This document shows, one piece after another, positions 43,051 to 52,008 of a stretch of DNA of 64,000 nucleotides (its first letter is position 1; every line of letters begins with the position of its first letter). Made by a program: the position numbers and the translations under genes. Source of the stretch: Sphingomonas taxi (GTDB lineage: Bacteria; Pseudomonadota; Alphaproteobacteria; Sphingomonadales; Sphingomonadaceae); assembly GCA_003240625.1 (NCBI GenBank), contig QFMX01000008.1:62001-126000 (forward strand), read 5' to 3'. The notes below the pieces were generated by a model. It saw nothing but the letters and a program-made list of their open reading frames with translations. It was not told the origin of the DNA and did no database searches.

Positions 43051-44367
43051 ATGTCCCCTCCCAAAACCTTCCACGTAAAATCCTTCGGCTGCCAGATGAA
43101 CGTCTACGACGGCGAGCGCATGGCCGAACTGATGGCCGCCCAGGGCCTTACCCAGGCCGACGCAGTCGACGCCGACGTCGTCGTCCTCAACACCTGCCAC
43201 ATCCGCGAACGCGCCACCGAAAAGGTCTATTCGGACATCGGCCGCCTCCGGAAGGACCAGCGCCGCAAGTCCGGCAAGACCCCGATGATCGCCGTCGCCG
43301 GCTGCGTCGCGCAGGCCGAGGGCGAAGAGATCTTCACCCGCGCCAAGGTCGACATCGTCGTCGGTCCGCAAGCCTATCACAACCTGCCAGAGCTCGTCGC
43401 GAAGGCCGCCGCCGGCACGCCCTCGCTCGACACCGACATGCCGCTGCTGTCGAAGTTCGGCGCGCTCCCCGCCCGCCGGAAGGTCGCCCCCTCGGCGTTC
43501 CTGACCGTGCAGGAAGGCTGCGACAAATTCTGCACCTACTGCGTCGTCCCCTACACGAGAGGCGCGGAAATCAGCCGCCCGTTCGCAGCGATCGTCGACG
43601 AGGCGAAGGCGCTGGTCGACGCCGGCGCACGCGAGATCACGCTGCTGGGCCAGAACGTCAACGCGTGGTCGGAGAACGAGCGCGGTCTCCACGACCTGAT
43701 CCGCGACCTCGACCGCATCCCCGGTCTCGCGCGCATCCGCTACACCACCAGCCACCCCAACGACATGACCCAAGGCTTGATCGACGCACACCGCGACATC
43801 GAGAGCCTGATGCCGTTCCTCCACCTCCCCGTGCAGGCCGGGAGCGACCGCGTCCTGAAGGCGATGAACCGGAGCCACACCCGCGACTCCTACCTCCGCC
43901 TGCTCGACCGAGTCCGCGCCGTCCGTCCCGACATCGCGCTGTCGGGCGACTTCATCGTCGGCTTCCCGGGCGAGACCGATGCCGAGTTCGAGGACACGCT
44001 GAGCCTTGTCGACGCGGTCGGCTATGCGCAGGCCTACAGCTTCAAATACAGCCCCCGCCCCGGCACGCCTGCGGCGTCGATCGTCGAACAGGTCCCGGAA
44101 TCGGTCATGGACGAACGCCTCCAGCGCCTCCAGGCCGCGCTCAACCGCGACCAGCATGCCTTCAACGCCGCCACCGTCGGCCGCACCTGCACGGTCCTGC
44201 TCGAGCGCACGGGCAAACTCCCCGGACAGCTGATCGGCAAGTCACCCTGGCTGCAATCGGTCCACCTGATCGGCAACCACGCAATCGGCGACCTCGTCGA
44301 GGTGACGCTGGCTGCTGCCGGCCCGAACTCCCTGACCGGCATCGAACGGATCGCCGAAGCCGCCTGA
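43051..44367 (+). CDS. miaB: tRNA-2-methylthio-N6-dimethylallyladenosine synthase MiaB
   Basis: A 438-residue radical-SAM methylthiotransferase modifying A37 of tRNA. Auxiliary cluster cysteines are Cys14, Cys49 and Cys85; the radical-SAM cluster cysteines are Cys157, Cys161 and Cys164 (EGCDKFCTYCVVPYTRG). The TRAM domain ends the protein. In alphaproteobacteria miaB normally begins the miaB-phoH-ybeY cluster, and phoH follows here after a repeat and a 290-base spacer. It needs two 4Fe-4S clusters, hence the SUF and Nfu proteins. Confidence 0.97.
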   Translation: MSPPKTFHVKSFGCQMNVYDGERMAELMAAQGLTQADAVDADVVVLNTCHIRERATEKVYSDIGRLRKDQRRKSGKTPMIAVAGCVAQAEGEEIFTRAKVDIVVGPQAYHNLPELVAKAAAGTPSLDTDMPLLSKFGALPARRKVAPSAFLTVQEGCDKFCTYCVVPYTRGAEISRPFAAIVDEAKALVDAGAREITLLGQNVNAWSENERGLHDLIRDLDRIPGLARIRYTTSHPNDMTQGLIDAHRDIESLMPFLHLPVQAGSDRVLKAMNRSHTRDSYLRLLDRVRAVRPDIALSGDFIVGFPGETDAEFEDTLSLVDAVGYAQAYSFKYSPRPGTPAASIVEQVPESVMDERLQRLQAALNRDQHAFNAATVGRTCTVLLERTGKLPGQLIGKSPWLQSVHLIGNHAIGDLVEVTLAAAGPNSLTGIERIAEAA

Positions 44368-44377
44368 CACCCTTCTA

Positions 44378-44503
44378 ATCCTCCCCCGCCAGGGGGAGGT
44401 GGCAGGCACTTGCCTGACGGAGGGGGAGGTAAGGTGTCACGGCCGTTTCGTATCCTCCCCCTCCGTCGCCTACGGCGCCACCTCCCCCTTGCGGGGGAGG
44501 ATC
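44378..44503. repeat. REP-like palindromic element, type E
   Basis: AATCCTCCCCCGCCAGGGGG and CCCCCTTGCGGGGGAGGAT, with inner CTGACGGAGGGGGAGG and CCTCCCCCTCCGTCG arms, right after miaB. Confidence 0.87.
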
Positions 44504-44742
44504 GAAAGGAGCGTCCTGAGGCGCCAAGGCAACACCTATGGGGCCTCGAATCAGTCGCCCGCGATTTCGCTGTCCTACACCCCGATCGCCTGTCACACTC
44601 GCCGCCGATGCAGCTTCGCCCACGCGACTCGAATCATCTCTCGGCCAGCGCTCCGGCGCGGCTTGAACGCGTCGCTTGGCGTGCTCATCTCCGGTCCGAC
44701 GACACCGCGATCGCACTGTGCGTTGGCCTAACCCGGCCTAAC
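44504..44742. other. Intergenic spacer between miaB and phoH
   Basis: No convincing gene on either strand. The right end has two direct copies of GGCCTAACC (44725 and 44735). A promoter for phoH probably lies here but no consensus box stands out. Confidence 0.5.
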
Positions 44743-44776
44743 CTTCTTTTGCAAAAGCCCTTCTTTTCCAAAAGCC
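44743..44776. repeat. 17-bp tandem palindromic units before phoH
   Basis: CTTCTTTTGCAAAAGCC is followed directly by CTTCTTTTCCAAAAGCC. Each contains CTTTT-N2-AAAAG; the first is a perfect 12-bp palindrome. The second unit ends 18 bases before the phoH ATG. Confidence 0.8.
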
Positions 44777-44794
44777 TGTCCCTGAAAGGACCGT

Positions 44795-45799
44795 ATGAGC
44801 CGTAAACCCGTTCCCGCCCAGTCCGGTGACCGCGCCCGTGTCGAGCTGCTGTTCGACAAGCCCCAATTGCTCGTCCGGCTGTTCGGCCAGTACGACCAGA
44901 ACCTGGTAGCGCTCGAGAACCGTCTCGGCGTCTACATCACCGCACGAGGGAACAAGATCGGCCTGGAGGGCACCGCCGAACAGGTCGCCAAGGCGCGCGA
45001 CGTGCTCCACGATCTCTACGCCCGCATCCAGCGGGGCGAAGACGTCGACACCGGCCTGGTCGATGCGTCGATCGCGATGGCCGACGAACCCGTCCTCGAA
45101 GGCATCATCCGCGCCGATGCCGGCGGCGGCGGCGCCCCCCCGATCATGATCCGCACGCGGAAAAAGACGATAGTGCCGCGCACACCGGCGCAGGCGCACT
45201 ACATGCGCGAGCTCGCCAACAACGACATGATCTTCGCGCTCGGGCCGGCAGGGACGGGCAAAACCTACGTCGCGGTCGCGCAGGCGGTGCAGCAGCTCAT
45301 CACCGGCAGCGTCCAGCGCCTGATCCTGTCGCGCCCTGCGGTCGAGGCGGGCGAACGTCTCGGCTTCCTCCCCGGCGACATGAAGGAGAAGGTCGATCCC
45401 TACCTCCGCCCGCTCTACGACGCGCTCTACGACTGCCTCCCCGCCGAGCAGGTCGAACGCCGCATCGCATCGGGCGAGATCGAGGTCGCCCCGATCGCCT
45501 TCATGCGTGGTCGGACGCTCGCCGACGCCTTCGTCATCCTCGACGAGGCGCAGAATACCACGCCCGCGCAGATGAAGATGTTCCTCACGCGCTTCGGCCA
45601 GAACAGCCGCATGGTGATCTGCGGCGACCCGAAGCAGGTCGACATCCCCGGCGGCGTGGCGGCCTCGGGTCTGGCGGACGCCGTCACCCGGCTGGAGGGC
45701 GTGGAAAGCATCTCGATGTGCCGCTTCACTGTCGGGGACGTCGTCCGCCATCCGATCGTCGGCCGCGTCGTCGCCGCCTACGAAGGCACGGATGCTTGA
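44795..45799 (+). CDS. phoH: PhoH family ATPase
   Basis: A 334-residue protein with an N-terminal KH-like part (LLVRLFGQYDQNLVALENRL) and a PhoH ATPase core: Walker A GPAGTGKT at residues 150-157, AVEAGERLGFLPGDMKEKVD, and Walker B FVILDEAQNTT. It is thought to act in RNA metabolism with the endonuclease YbeY. Here ybeY is not adjacent as usual because a vapBC pair separates the two. AAAGGA precedes ATG. Confidence 0.95.
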   Translation: MSRKPVPAQSGDRARVELLFDKPQLLVRLFGQYDQNLVALENRLGVYITARGNKIGLEGTAEQVAKARDVLHDLYARIQRGEDVDTGLVDASIAMADEPVLEGIIRADAGGGGAPPIMIRTRKKTIVPRTPAQAHYMRELANNDMIFALGPAGTGKTYVAVAQAVQQLITGSVQRLILSRPAVEAGERLGFLPGDMKEKVDPYLRPLYDALYDCLPAEQVERRIASGEIEVAPIAFMRGRTLADAFVILDEAQNTTPAQMKMFLTRFGQNSRMVICGDPKQVDIPGGVAASGLADAVTRLEGVESISMCRFTVGDVVRHPIVGRVVAAYEGTDA

Positions 45800-45803
45800 T
45801 GCT

Positions 45804-45837
45804 TGGGATATCCTGGAGTATTATCCGGGATATCCCA
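45804..45837. promoter_or_regulatory. Probable vapBC operator
   Basis: TGGGATATCC (45804-45813) and GGATATCCCA (45828-45837) form a perfect inverted repeat with a 14-base spacer, and each arm contains the palindrome GGATATCC. It lies just before the antitoxin ribosome site, the usual place for autoregulation by the toxin-antitoxin complex. Confidence 0.7.
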
Positions 45838-45848
45838 GGAGGATGACG

Positions 45849-46106
45849 ATGGCGTCTCTTTACATCAAGGATAGCGAAACCGCCGAACTCGCGACCGAGC
45901 TTGCAGCGCGTCTGGGTGTCACCAAGACCGAAGTCGTGCGCGACTTGTTGCGCAAGCGTAAGGCGGAGTTGGCGCCGGAAGACCCTGTATCGAGCCTGCG
46001 TGAGCGCTTGCGTGCATGGCGCGCGGCTCACCCATTAGGCGAGCCGACAGGGCTTGAGGCCGACAAGGCGTTTTACGATTCGCTGAACGATGAAGACGAC
46101 GATTGA
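45849..46106 (+). CDS. vapB: VapB-type antitoxin
   Basis: An 85-residue antitoxin. The N terminus MASLYIKDSETAELATELAA, RLGVTKTEVVRDLLRKR is the ribbon-helix-helix of the Rv0623/PSK type VapB; the acidic tail (FYDSLNDEDDD) probably wraps the toxin. The ATG at 45849 lies 6 bases after AGGAGG; an ATG at 45843 is too close. Codon use is less GC-biased than the neighbouring phoH and ybeY, consistent with later arrival. Confidence 0.9.
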   Translation: MASLYIKDSETAELATELAARLGVTKTEVVRDLLRKRKAELAPEDPVSSLRERLRAWRAAHPLGEPTGLEADKAFYDSLNDEDDD

Positions 46107-46498
46107 CCATCCTCGTCGATGCCTCTGCCATAGTCGCGATCGTCTACGGCGAGCCGGAAGCTGACTATTTCGCCGATGTCATCGAATCGCATGACGACCG
46201 CTGCTATTGCGCAGTCGGCGCGTGGGAAGCCGCGCAAGCCATCGCAAGATTAAGGAAGGTAAGCCTTCAGCAAGCGGCCGACGCTATTTCGAGCTTTGCC
46301 TACGAAGCCGGTCTGCGTCTCGTATCAATCGGCGAGCGTGAAGGCCGGGAAGCGATCGTCGCGGCGGCGCGCTACGGCAAAGGGAACCACCCCGCGAAGC
46401 TCAACATGGGCGACTGTTTCGCCTATGCCTGCGCGAAAGCCAATGGTGCGGAACTTCTCTACAAGGGTAATGATTTCGCCCAAACCGATCTCGCCTGA
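46103..46498 (+). CDS. vapC: VapC-type PIN-domain ribonuclease toxin
   Basis: A 131-residue PIN nuclease. The acidic catalytic set is Asp6 (ILVDASAIVAI), Glu42 (GAWEAAQAIARL), Asp104 (NMGDCFAYACAK) and Asp124 (YKGNDFAQTDL). VapC toxins cut initiator tRNA, rRNA or other RNAs to stop translation. It starts with TTG overlapping the antitoxin stop (TTGA), which likely lowers toxin yield relative to antitoxin. Third codon positions are less GC-rich than in phoH. Fully intact. Confidence 0.93.
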   Translation: MTILVDASAIVAIVYGEPEADYFADVIESHDDRCYCAVGAWEAAQAIARLRKVSLQQAADAISSFAYEAGLRLVSIGEREGREAIVAAARYGKGNHPAKLNMGDCFAYACAKANGAELLYKGNDFAQTDLA

Positions 46499-46507
46499 AG
46501 GATCTCC

Positions 46508-47017
46508 ATGCTCGAAATCGCGCTCTCTTCCGATGCCCCCTGGCCTGAGCAGGACTGGGACGCGCTTGCCCTGCGCGCAGCGACCGCGGCCATCGAGCGG
46601 ACTCCGCACGGCGAACTGCTGACCGGTACGGCAAGCGTTGAGATCTCGATCCGGCTCGCGTCGGACGACGAGGTGCATACGCTCAACAAGCAATATCGCC
46701 AGAAGGACAAGCCGACCAACGTCCTGTCCTTCCCGATGGTCCAGCCCGATCTGCTCGCCACGATCAGCCAGAACTCCGACGACGGCGAGGTCCTGCTGGG
46801 CGACATCATCCTCGCGCACGGCGTCTGCGTGGCCGAAGCCGCCGAGCGCGGCATTTCGGTCGAGGATCATGCCATGCATCTGATGGTGCACGGCACGCTG
46901 CATCTGCTAGGCTATGACCATATCGACGACGACGAGGCCGAGGGCATGGAGCAGATCGAACGCGATGCGCTCGCGGCACTCGGACTCCACGACCCCTATG
47001 TGATAACAGAGGACTGA
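46508..47017 (+). CDS. ybeY: Endoribonuclease YbeY (rRNA maturation factor)
   Basis: A 169-residue metalloprotein for 16S rRNA 3'-end processing and ribosome quality control. Zinc site HGTLHLLGYDH with His128, His132 and His138. NKQYRQKDKPTNVLSFPM is the other conserved block. It begins nine bases after vapC, with AAGGA straddling the toxin's stop, so expression now depends on reading through the toxin-antitoxin genes. Confidence 0.96.
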   Translation: MLEIALSSDAPWPEQDWDALALRAATAAIERTPHGELLTGTASVEISIRLASDDEVHTLNKQYRQKDKPTNVLSFPMVQPDLLATISQNSDDGEVLLGDIILAHGVCVAEAAERGISVEDHAMHLMVHGTLHLLGYDHIDDDEAEGMEQIERDALAALGLHDPYVITED

Positions 47018-47025
47018 CGACCACG

Positions 47026-47925
47026 ATGGCCGATGGCCCCAATGCCGGTAACGGCGATAGTAGCGACAGTATCTGGCGCGGGCTCAAGGGCCTGATCTTC
47101 GGTAGCCAGGACGAATCCCTCCGCGACCAGCTCGAGGATGCGATCGACCGGCACGAGGGCGATCCCGCGCCCGATGCCAAGGGCGATCTCACGCCGCTCG
47201 AACGCCAGATGGTCCGCAACCTGCTCCACTTCAGCGAGCGCGATGCCGGCGACGTCGGCGTGCCGAGGGCGGACATCATCGCGGTCGAGGAGGACACGCC
47301 GTTCGCCGATCTGGTCAAGCTGTTCGCCGAGGCTGGGCACAGCCGCCTGCCGGTATACCGCGACAACCTCGATACGATCATCGGCATGGTCCACATCAAG
47401 GACGTCTTCAACATCCTCGCGACCGGCGCCGAGCATCCCGCGTCGATCGCCGGGCTAATCCGCGAGCCGCTCTATGCGCCGATGTCGCGCGGGGCGCTCG
47501 ATCTGCTCGCCGACATGCGGCAGAAGCATGTCCACCTGACGATCGTGCTCGACGAATATTCGGGCACGGAGGGCCTCGTAACGTTCGAAGACCTGATCGA
47601 GGAAATCGTCGGCGATATCGAGGACGAGCATGACGAGGCGCCACAGGTGCTGATGACGCCGATCGAAGGCGGTGCCTGGGATGTAGACGCGCGCGCCGAA
47701 CTCGAAGATGCGGCCGAACTCATCGACGCGCGCCTGGCGGAGGTCGATGGCGATATCGACACGCTTGGCGGCTTGGCGGCGCTGCTCGCGGGCCATGTGC
47801 CGCAGGTCGGCGAATGCGTCGATCACCCCAGCGGCTGGAAGCTCGAAGTCATCGACGCCGACGAACGCCGCATCAACCGCCTCCGCCTGCATCCGCCGGT
47901 GGTGGCGATCGAGGACGACGGCTGA
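47026..47925 (+). CDS. corC: CBS-domain transporter-associated protein (CorC/TlyC hemolysin family)
   Basis: A 299-residue soluble protein with a CBS pair (VPRADIIAVEEDTPFADLVK, then RLPVYRDNLDTIIGMVHIKD and later LLADMRQKHVHLTIVLDEYS) and a C-terminal CorC/HlyC domain (GHVPQVGECVDHPSGWKLEV). It follows ybeY in many proteobacteria and is linked to magnesium or cobalt handling. In most relatives lnt comes next; here the next gene is katG. Confidence 0.93.
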   Translation: MADGPNAGNGDSSDSIWRGLKGLIFGSQDESLRDQLEDAIDRHEGDPAPDAKGDLTPLERQMVRNLLHFSERDAGDVGVPRADIIAVEEDTPFADLVKLFAEAGHSRLPVYRDNLDTIIGMVHIKDVFNILATGAEHPASIAGLIREPLYAPMSRGALDLLADMRQKHVHLTIVLDEYSGTEGLVTFEDLIEEIVGDIEDEHDEAPQVLMTPIEGGAWDVDARAELEDAAELIDARLAEVDGDIDTLGGLAALLAGHVPQVGECVDHPSGWKLEVIDADERRINRLRLHPPVVAIEDDG

Positions 47926-47943
47926 CCCCATTCCCGTTCGCCG

Positions 47944-47994
47944 TGAGCGAAGTCGAAGGGCAGGCCCGAAACACAGGTGCTTCGACTTCGCTCA
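47944..47994. repeat. Inverted repeat, type K
   Basis: TGAGCGAAGTCGAAG (47944-47958) and CTTCGACTTCGCTCA (47980-47994) are exact complements with a 21-base centre; it may serve as a terminator-like hairpin after corC. Confidence 0.85.
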
Positions 47995-48025
47995 GCACGG
48001 ACGGATACGTTGACATATCACCCAC

Positions 48026-48065
48026 CCGATCACTGCCGACGACGCAATCTATTTTACCGATCACT
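48026..48065. promoter_or_regulatory. Direct repeats upstream of katG
   Basis: CCGATCACT occurs at 48026 and 48057, 31 bases apart (three helical turns). With the 5' TTGACA at 48010 this may be the control region of katG; no clear OxyR motif was identified. Confidence 0.35.
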
Positions 48066-48118
48066 CGCGCAGTGCCATACCTTCTCCCAACTTCAGAAGA
48101 CGCTGAAATGGAGATGGT

Positions 48119-50392
48119 ATGACCACCGAAGCAACCACCGCAGCCCCGACGGCCGGCCAGTGCCCCGTGCACGGCGGTTCCTCGCACAAGGCGACCAACG
48201 AGCCCGGCAAGATGGATGGCCCCGCCGTCCTCTTCGAAATGACGAACCGCACCTGGTGGCCGAACCAACTCAACGTCTCGGTGCTCCACCAGAACCCACC
48301 CGCCGGCGATCCGATGGGCGACGACTTCGACTATGCCGAAGCATTCAAGTCGCTCGATCTCGCCGCGGTGAAGGCCGACATCGTCGCGCTGATGACCGAC
48401 TCGCAGGAGTGGTGGCCAGCCGATTTCGGGCATTACGGGCCGCTCTTCATCCGCATGGCGTGGCACGCCGCGGGCACCTACCGCATCGGTGACGGTCGCG
48501 GCGGCGCGGGCGCGGGCCAGCAGCGGTTTGCCCCGCTGAACTCGTGGCCGGACAACGCCAACCTCGACAAGGCCCGCATGCTGCTGTGGCCGATCAAGGA
48601 GAAGTACGGCCGCAGCCTGTCCTGGGCCGATCTGCTCGTGCTCACCGGTAATTGCGCGCTCGAATCGATGGGTTTCCAGACCGCAGGGTTCGCTGGCGGC
48701 CGCATCGACGTGTGGGAGCCGGCCACCGACGTGAACTGGGGCGCCGAGCGCGAGTGGCTCGCCGATGAGCGCTATTCGGGCGATCGCGACCTCGCGCACC
48801 CGCTTGCCGCAGTCCAGATGGGTCTGATCTACGTCAATCCCGAGGGCCCGAACGGCAACCCCGATCCGATGGGCTCGGCGCGCGATATCCGCGAGACGTT
48901 CGGCCGCATGGCGATGAACGACGAGGAGACGGTCGCGCTGATCGCCGGCGGTCACACCTTCGGCAAGACCCACGGCGCCGCCGAGCCCGATCCGTATATC
49001 GGGCCGGAGCCGGAAGGCGCGAGCATCGAGATGCAGGGTCTTGGCTGGGCGAACAGCTACGGCAAGGGCAACGCCGGCGACACGATCACCAGCGGCCTCG
49101 AAGTCACCTGGACGCAGGAGCCCACCAAGTGGACCAACCTGTATTTCGAGAACCTGTTCGGCCACGAGTGGGAGCTGACCAAGAGCCCGGCCGGTGCGCA
49201 CCAGTGGATCGCCAAGGACGCCGCCGAGGACGTGCCGGACGCACATGACCCGTCGAAGAAGCATCGCCCGACGATGCTGACCAGCGACATCGCGCTCCGC
49301 GTCGACCCGGCCTACGAGAAAATCTCGCGCCGGTTCCACGAGAATCCGGACGAGTTCGCCAAGGCATTCGCCGAGGCCTGGTACAAGCTGACCCACCGCG
49401 ACATGGGCCCCTACCCGCTACTGCTCGGCCCCGAAGTCCCGGCAGAGCCGCGCATCTGGCAGGACCCCGTGCCCGCCCACGAAGGTGAGCCGCTTTCCGA
49501 CGCCGATATCGCGACGTTGAAGGCGAAGATCCTCGACTCGGGCCTGTCGATCTCGCGTCTGGTGAAGACGGCGTTCGCGTCGGCCTCGACCTATCGCGGC
49601 ACCGACAAGCGTGGTGGTGCGAACGGCGCGCGCATCCGTCTCGCGCCGCAGAAGGACTGGGCGGTCAACGAGCCAGCCGACCTGGCCAAGGCGCTCTCGA
49701 CCTATGAGGGCATCCAGCGCGACTTCGCAGGTAGCGGCAAGACCGTGTCGCTCGCCGACCTGATCGTGCTCGGCGGTAATGCGGCCATCGAGGCGGCGGC
49801 GAAGAAGGCGGGTCATGACCTGAGCGTGCCGTTCACGCCGGGGCGCACCGATGCGTCGCAGGAGCAGACCGACGCGGCGTCGTTCGCCCCGCTCGAGCCG
49901 CGCACCGATGCGTTCCGCAACTATGTCGGCGAGAAGTCGGTCTATTCGGCCGAAGAGCTGATGGTCGACCGCGCGCATCTGATGGGGCTCACCGCGCCGG
50001 AGATGACCGTGCTCGTGGGTGGCCTGCGCGTGCTTGGCGCCAACCATGGCGACTCGAAGCCCGGCGTGTTCACCGATCGTCCCGAGACGCTGACCAACGA
50101 CTTCTTCCGCAACCTGCTGCGGACGAGCTTCACCGCGAAGTGGAGCGCGGTTGGTGACGGGACGTTCGAGGCGCGCGACCGCAAGACCGGCGAGGTCCTC
50201 TGGACGGGCAGTCGCGTCGACCTCGTCTTCGGATCCAACTCGCAGCTGCGGGCGCTGGCGGAGGTTTATGCCGCCGACGATGCGAGCGAGAAGTTCGCGA
50301 CCGCATTCGTGAAGGTCTGGAACAAGGTCATGAACGCCGACCGGTTCGATCTCGCCAAGGTCCGCGCCGAGCAGGACGCCGCGATCTCGTAA
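48119..50392 (+). CDS. katG: Catalase-peroxidase KatG
   Basis: A 757-residue haem enzyme removing hydrogen peroxide. Distal residues Arg112, Trp115 and His116 (IRMAWHAAGTYR), the covalent-adduct partners Tyr238 (GLIYVNPEGPNG) and Met264, and proximal His279 (IAGGHTFGKTHG) are all present, so catalase activity should be intact. The C-terminal haem-free half is complete. GGAG six bases upstream supports the ATG. A strong terminator follows. Single transcription unit, probably induced by oxidative stress. Confidence 0.97.
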   Translation: MTTEATTAAPTAGQCPVHGGSSHKATNEPGKMDGPAVLFEMTNRTWWPNQLNVSVLHQNPPAGDPMGDDFDYAEAFKSLDLAAVKADIVALMTDSQEWWPADFGHYGPLFIRMAWHAAGTYRIGDGRGGAGAGQQRFAPLNSWPDNANLDKARMLLWPIKEKYGRSLSWADLLVLTGNCALESMGFQTAGFAGGRIDVWEPATDVNWGAEREWLADERYSGDRDLAHPLAAVQMGLIYVNPEGPNGNPDPMGSARDIRETFGRMAMNDEETVALIAGGHTFGKTHGAAEPDPYIGPEPEGASIEMQGLGWANSYGKGNAGDTITSGLEVTWTQEPTKWTNLYFENLFGHEWELTKSPAGAHQWIAKDAAEDVPDAHDPSKKHRPTMLTSDIALRVDPAYEKISRRFHENPDEFAKAFAEAWYKLTHRDMGPYPLLLGPEVPAEPRIWQDPVPAHEGEPLSDADIATLKAKILDSGLSISRLVKTAFASASTYRGTDKRGGANGARIRLAPQKDWAVNEPADLAKALSTYEGIQRDFAGSGKTVSLADLIVLGGNAAIEAAAKKAGHDLSVPFTPGRTDASQEQTDAASFAPLEPRTDAFRNYVGEKSVYSAEELMVDRAHLMGLTAPEMTVLVGGLRVLGANHGDSKPGVFTDRPETLTNDFFRNLLRTSFTAKWSAVGDGTFEARDRKTGEVLWTGSRVDLVFGSNSQLRALAEVYAADDASEKFATAFVKVWNKVMNADRFDLAKVRAEQDAAIS

Positions 50393-50415
50393 GCGACGTT
50401 CGAGTATCGAAGGGG

Positions 50416-50450
50416 GGCCGTCGGCAGCGATGTCGGCGGCCTTCTTTTAT
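50416..50450 (+). terminator. Intrinsic terminator of katG
   Basis: Eleven-base-pair stem GGCCGTCGGCA / TGTCGGCGGCC (two G-U pairs) with GCGA tetraloop, followed by TTCTTTTAT. Confidence 0.9.
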
Positions 50451-50472
50451 TGTCGGACCGGCCTACTGGGAG

Positions 50473-51906
50473 TTAGTCCCTACCAGACCGGTCCCGCTCG
50501 CCTTCCGATGCCCGCGCATCGGCAAATCCGAACGCCGCCAGCAACAATAGGAACGGCGTCGCGAAATCGCGGTGGCGCTCGTCGAATTCGAACCAGACCC
50601 CGAACGCCAGCGTCTGCACGACGCACGCCAGTACGAGGAGCAGCAACAGCGTCATGCCTCTCCACGCCGAACGCACGGCTCCGGCCAGCAATCCCAGATG
50701 CGCCATCTGCGACACGGCGAAAACGATCGGTGGAATCAACGGACTGATAGTCGGCCGCAACCCCGCGATCCGCGAAGCGCCGCTTTCCGCTACGCCCCAG
50801 CCTCGCACCGTTTTTGCCAAGGTGTTGCGCACGAAGTCCGCCGGGTGCTGGACGATCCAGTCGATAGCGATCGCCGCGGCGGCTTTGCCGAACGCGATCT
50901 CGGCCACGCCATATAATTGCGGCGGCGGCGGCATCCAGTGACCGGTAGCGCCTGGGTTGTTGCCGATCCACAAGCCATAGCCGCCCGCGCTCGTCAGCGG
51001 AACGAAGGCGCCGAAGATCAGTGCATTGCGGATCCACCAGGGCAGCAGGATCGCAAGGACCGCGAACGGGACCGCACGGAGCCCAGCTACAATCGCGCGT
51101 CGCCATCCGCACGCAGCCGCCGAAACCATCCCGAACACCATGACGAGCGGCGCTTCGCCCGGTTGCGTCAGTGTGAGCATCCCGGCCGTCACCCCGAGCC
51201 CCACCGCCGCGTACCAGCGGGCCGCGCTAGCGTCCTGTTTCGCGGCGAGCCCGACCCACTGGATCGCGAGCAACACCGCTAGCAGGGCACACACGCCTTC
51301 CTTTTGCGCCAGCGGCGTCGACAGCAGGACGGAAGGCCAGATCAGGTACAGCCATGCCGCGGCGAGGCCCGCCGATCGATTGCCCAGCATGCGCGCCAGA
51401 AGGACCATCGCGCCCGCGGTCGCGAGGTCGACGATCGTCGCCAACAGCGTCAGCGAGGCGGTGGAAAATCCGACCATCGCACCCCACGCCGCCAGCAGGA
51501 TCGGGTAGACGGGCGGATACAGCGCACGCACCTCGACGCCCATATAATGGTCGGCGATGACCAGTCCGCGCCCTTCGAGCAGATGCTGGGCGAGAACGAC
51601 GTAGTTGCGCGCATCGCCCGGCGGGATGCGCCCATCCGCCACCACCGCCACCGCGATCCGCAGCGCTATCGCCAACGCCGCCATCGTCGAGATCGTCAAC
51701 GCGGGCGGCGCACGGTGGAGCAGTATCAGCGGCAGGATCGCGGCCACGATCCATGCCGCGACGAACAGCGGCGTGATCGCCGGAACCTGCCAACTCGCCC
51801 AGAGCCCGGGAAAGGACGACAGGCCATACCCGGCGAACATCGCCAACGACAGGGCGACGGCGATGCGCGCCGTGCGCCAATCGATCGATGAACGAGGGAA
51901 GACCAT
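50473..51906 (-). CDS. Membrane glycosyltransferase-like protein (GT-C, ArnT/PMT type)
   Basis: A 477-residue protein with about ten to twelve membrane helices. The early extracytoplasmic loop has IPPGDARNYVVLAQHLLEGR, matching the catalytic-aspartate loop of GT-C enzymes that use polyprenyl-phosphate sugars, and ALYPPVYPILLAAWGAMVGF follows as in the PMT_2 family. A later GNNPGATGHWMPPPP loop is periplasmic. Its acceptor may be a lipid or glycan; nothing nearby indicates which. ATG at 51906 has no strong ribosome site. Confidence 0.8.
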   Translation of the reverse strand: MVFPRSSIDWRTARIAVALSLAMFAGYGLSSFPGLWASWQVPAITPLFVAAWIVAAILPLILLHRAPPALTISTMAALAIALRIAVAVVADGRIPPGDARNYVVLAQHLLEGRGLVIADHYMGVEVRALYPPVYPILLAAWGAMVGFSTASLTLLATIVDLATAGAMVLLARMLGNRSAGLAAAWLYLIWPSVLLSTPLAQKEGVCALLAVLLAIQWVGLAAKQDASAARWYAAVGLGVTAGMLTLTQPGEAPLVMVFGMVSAAACGWRRAIVAGLRAVPFAVLAILLPWWIRNALIFGAFVPLTSAGGYGLWIGNNPGATGHWMPPPPQLYGVAEIAFGKAAAAIAIDWIVQHPADFVRNTLAKTVRGWGVAESGASRIAGLRPTISPLIPPIVFAVSQMAHLGLLAGAVRSAWRGMTLLLLLVLACVVQTLAFGVWFEFDERHRDFATPFLLLLAAFGFADARASEGERDRSGRD

Positions 51907-52008
51907 GCAGAGCGCTTACCCGTAAGATATTGACGACCGCTGAAATGCCGCGGCCGCGAACCGCTTTTGCATCTTCCGCCGCACGGGGTGTGCGACTATC
52001 CTCGCCCC

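Noticed and set aside
44375..44716. 113-codon minus-strand frame between miaB and phoH
   Set aside because: Low-complexity Arg/Ala/Gly translation of a type E repeat and spacer with no ribosome site.
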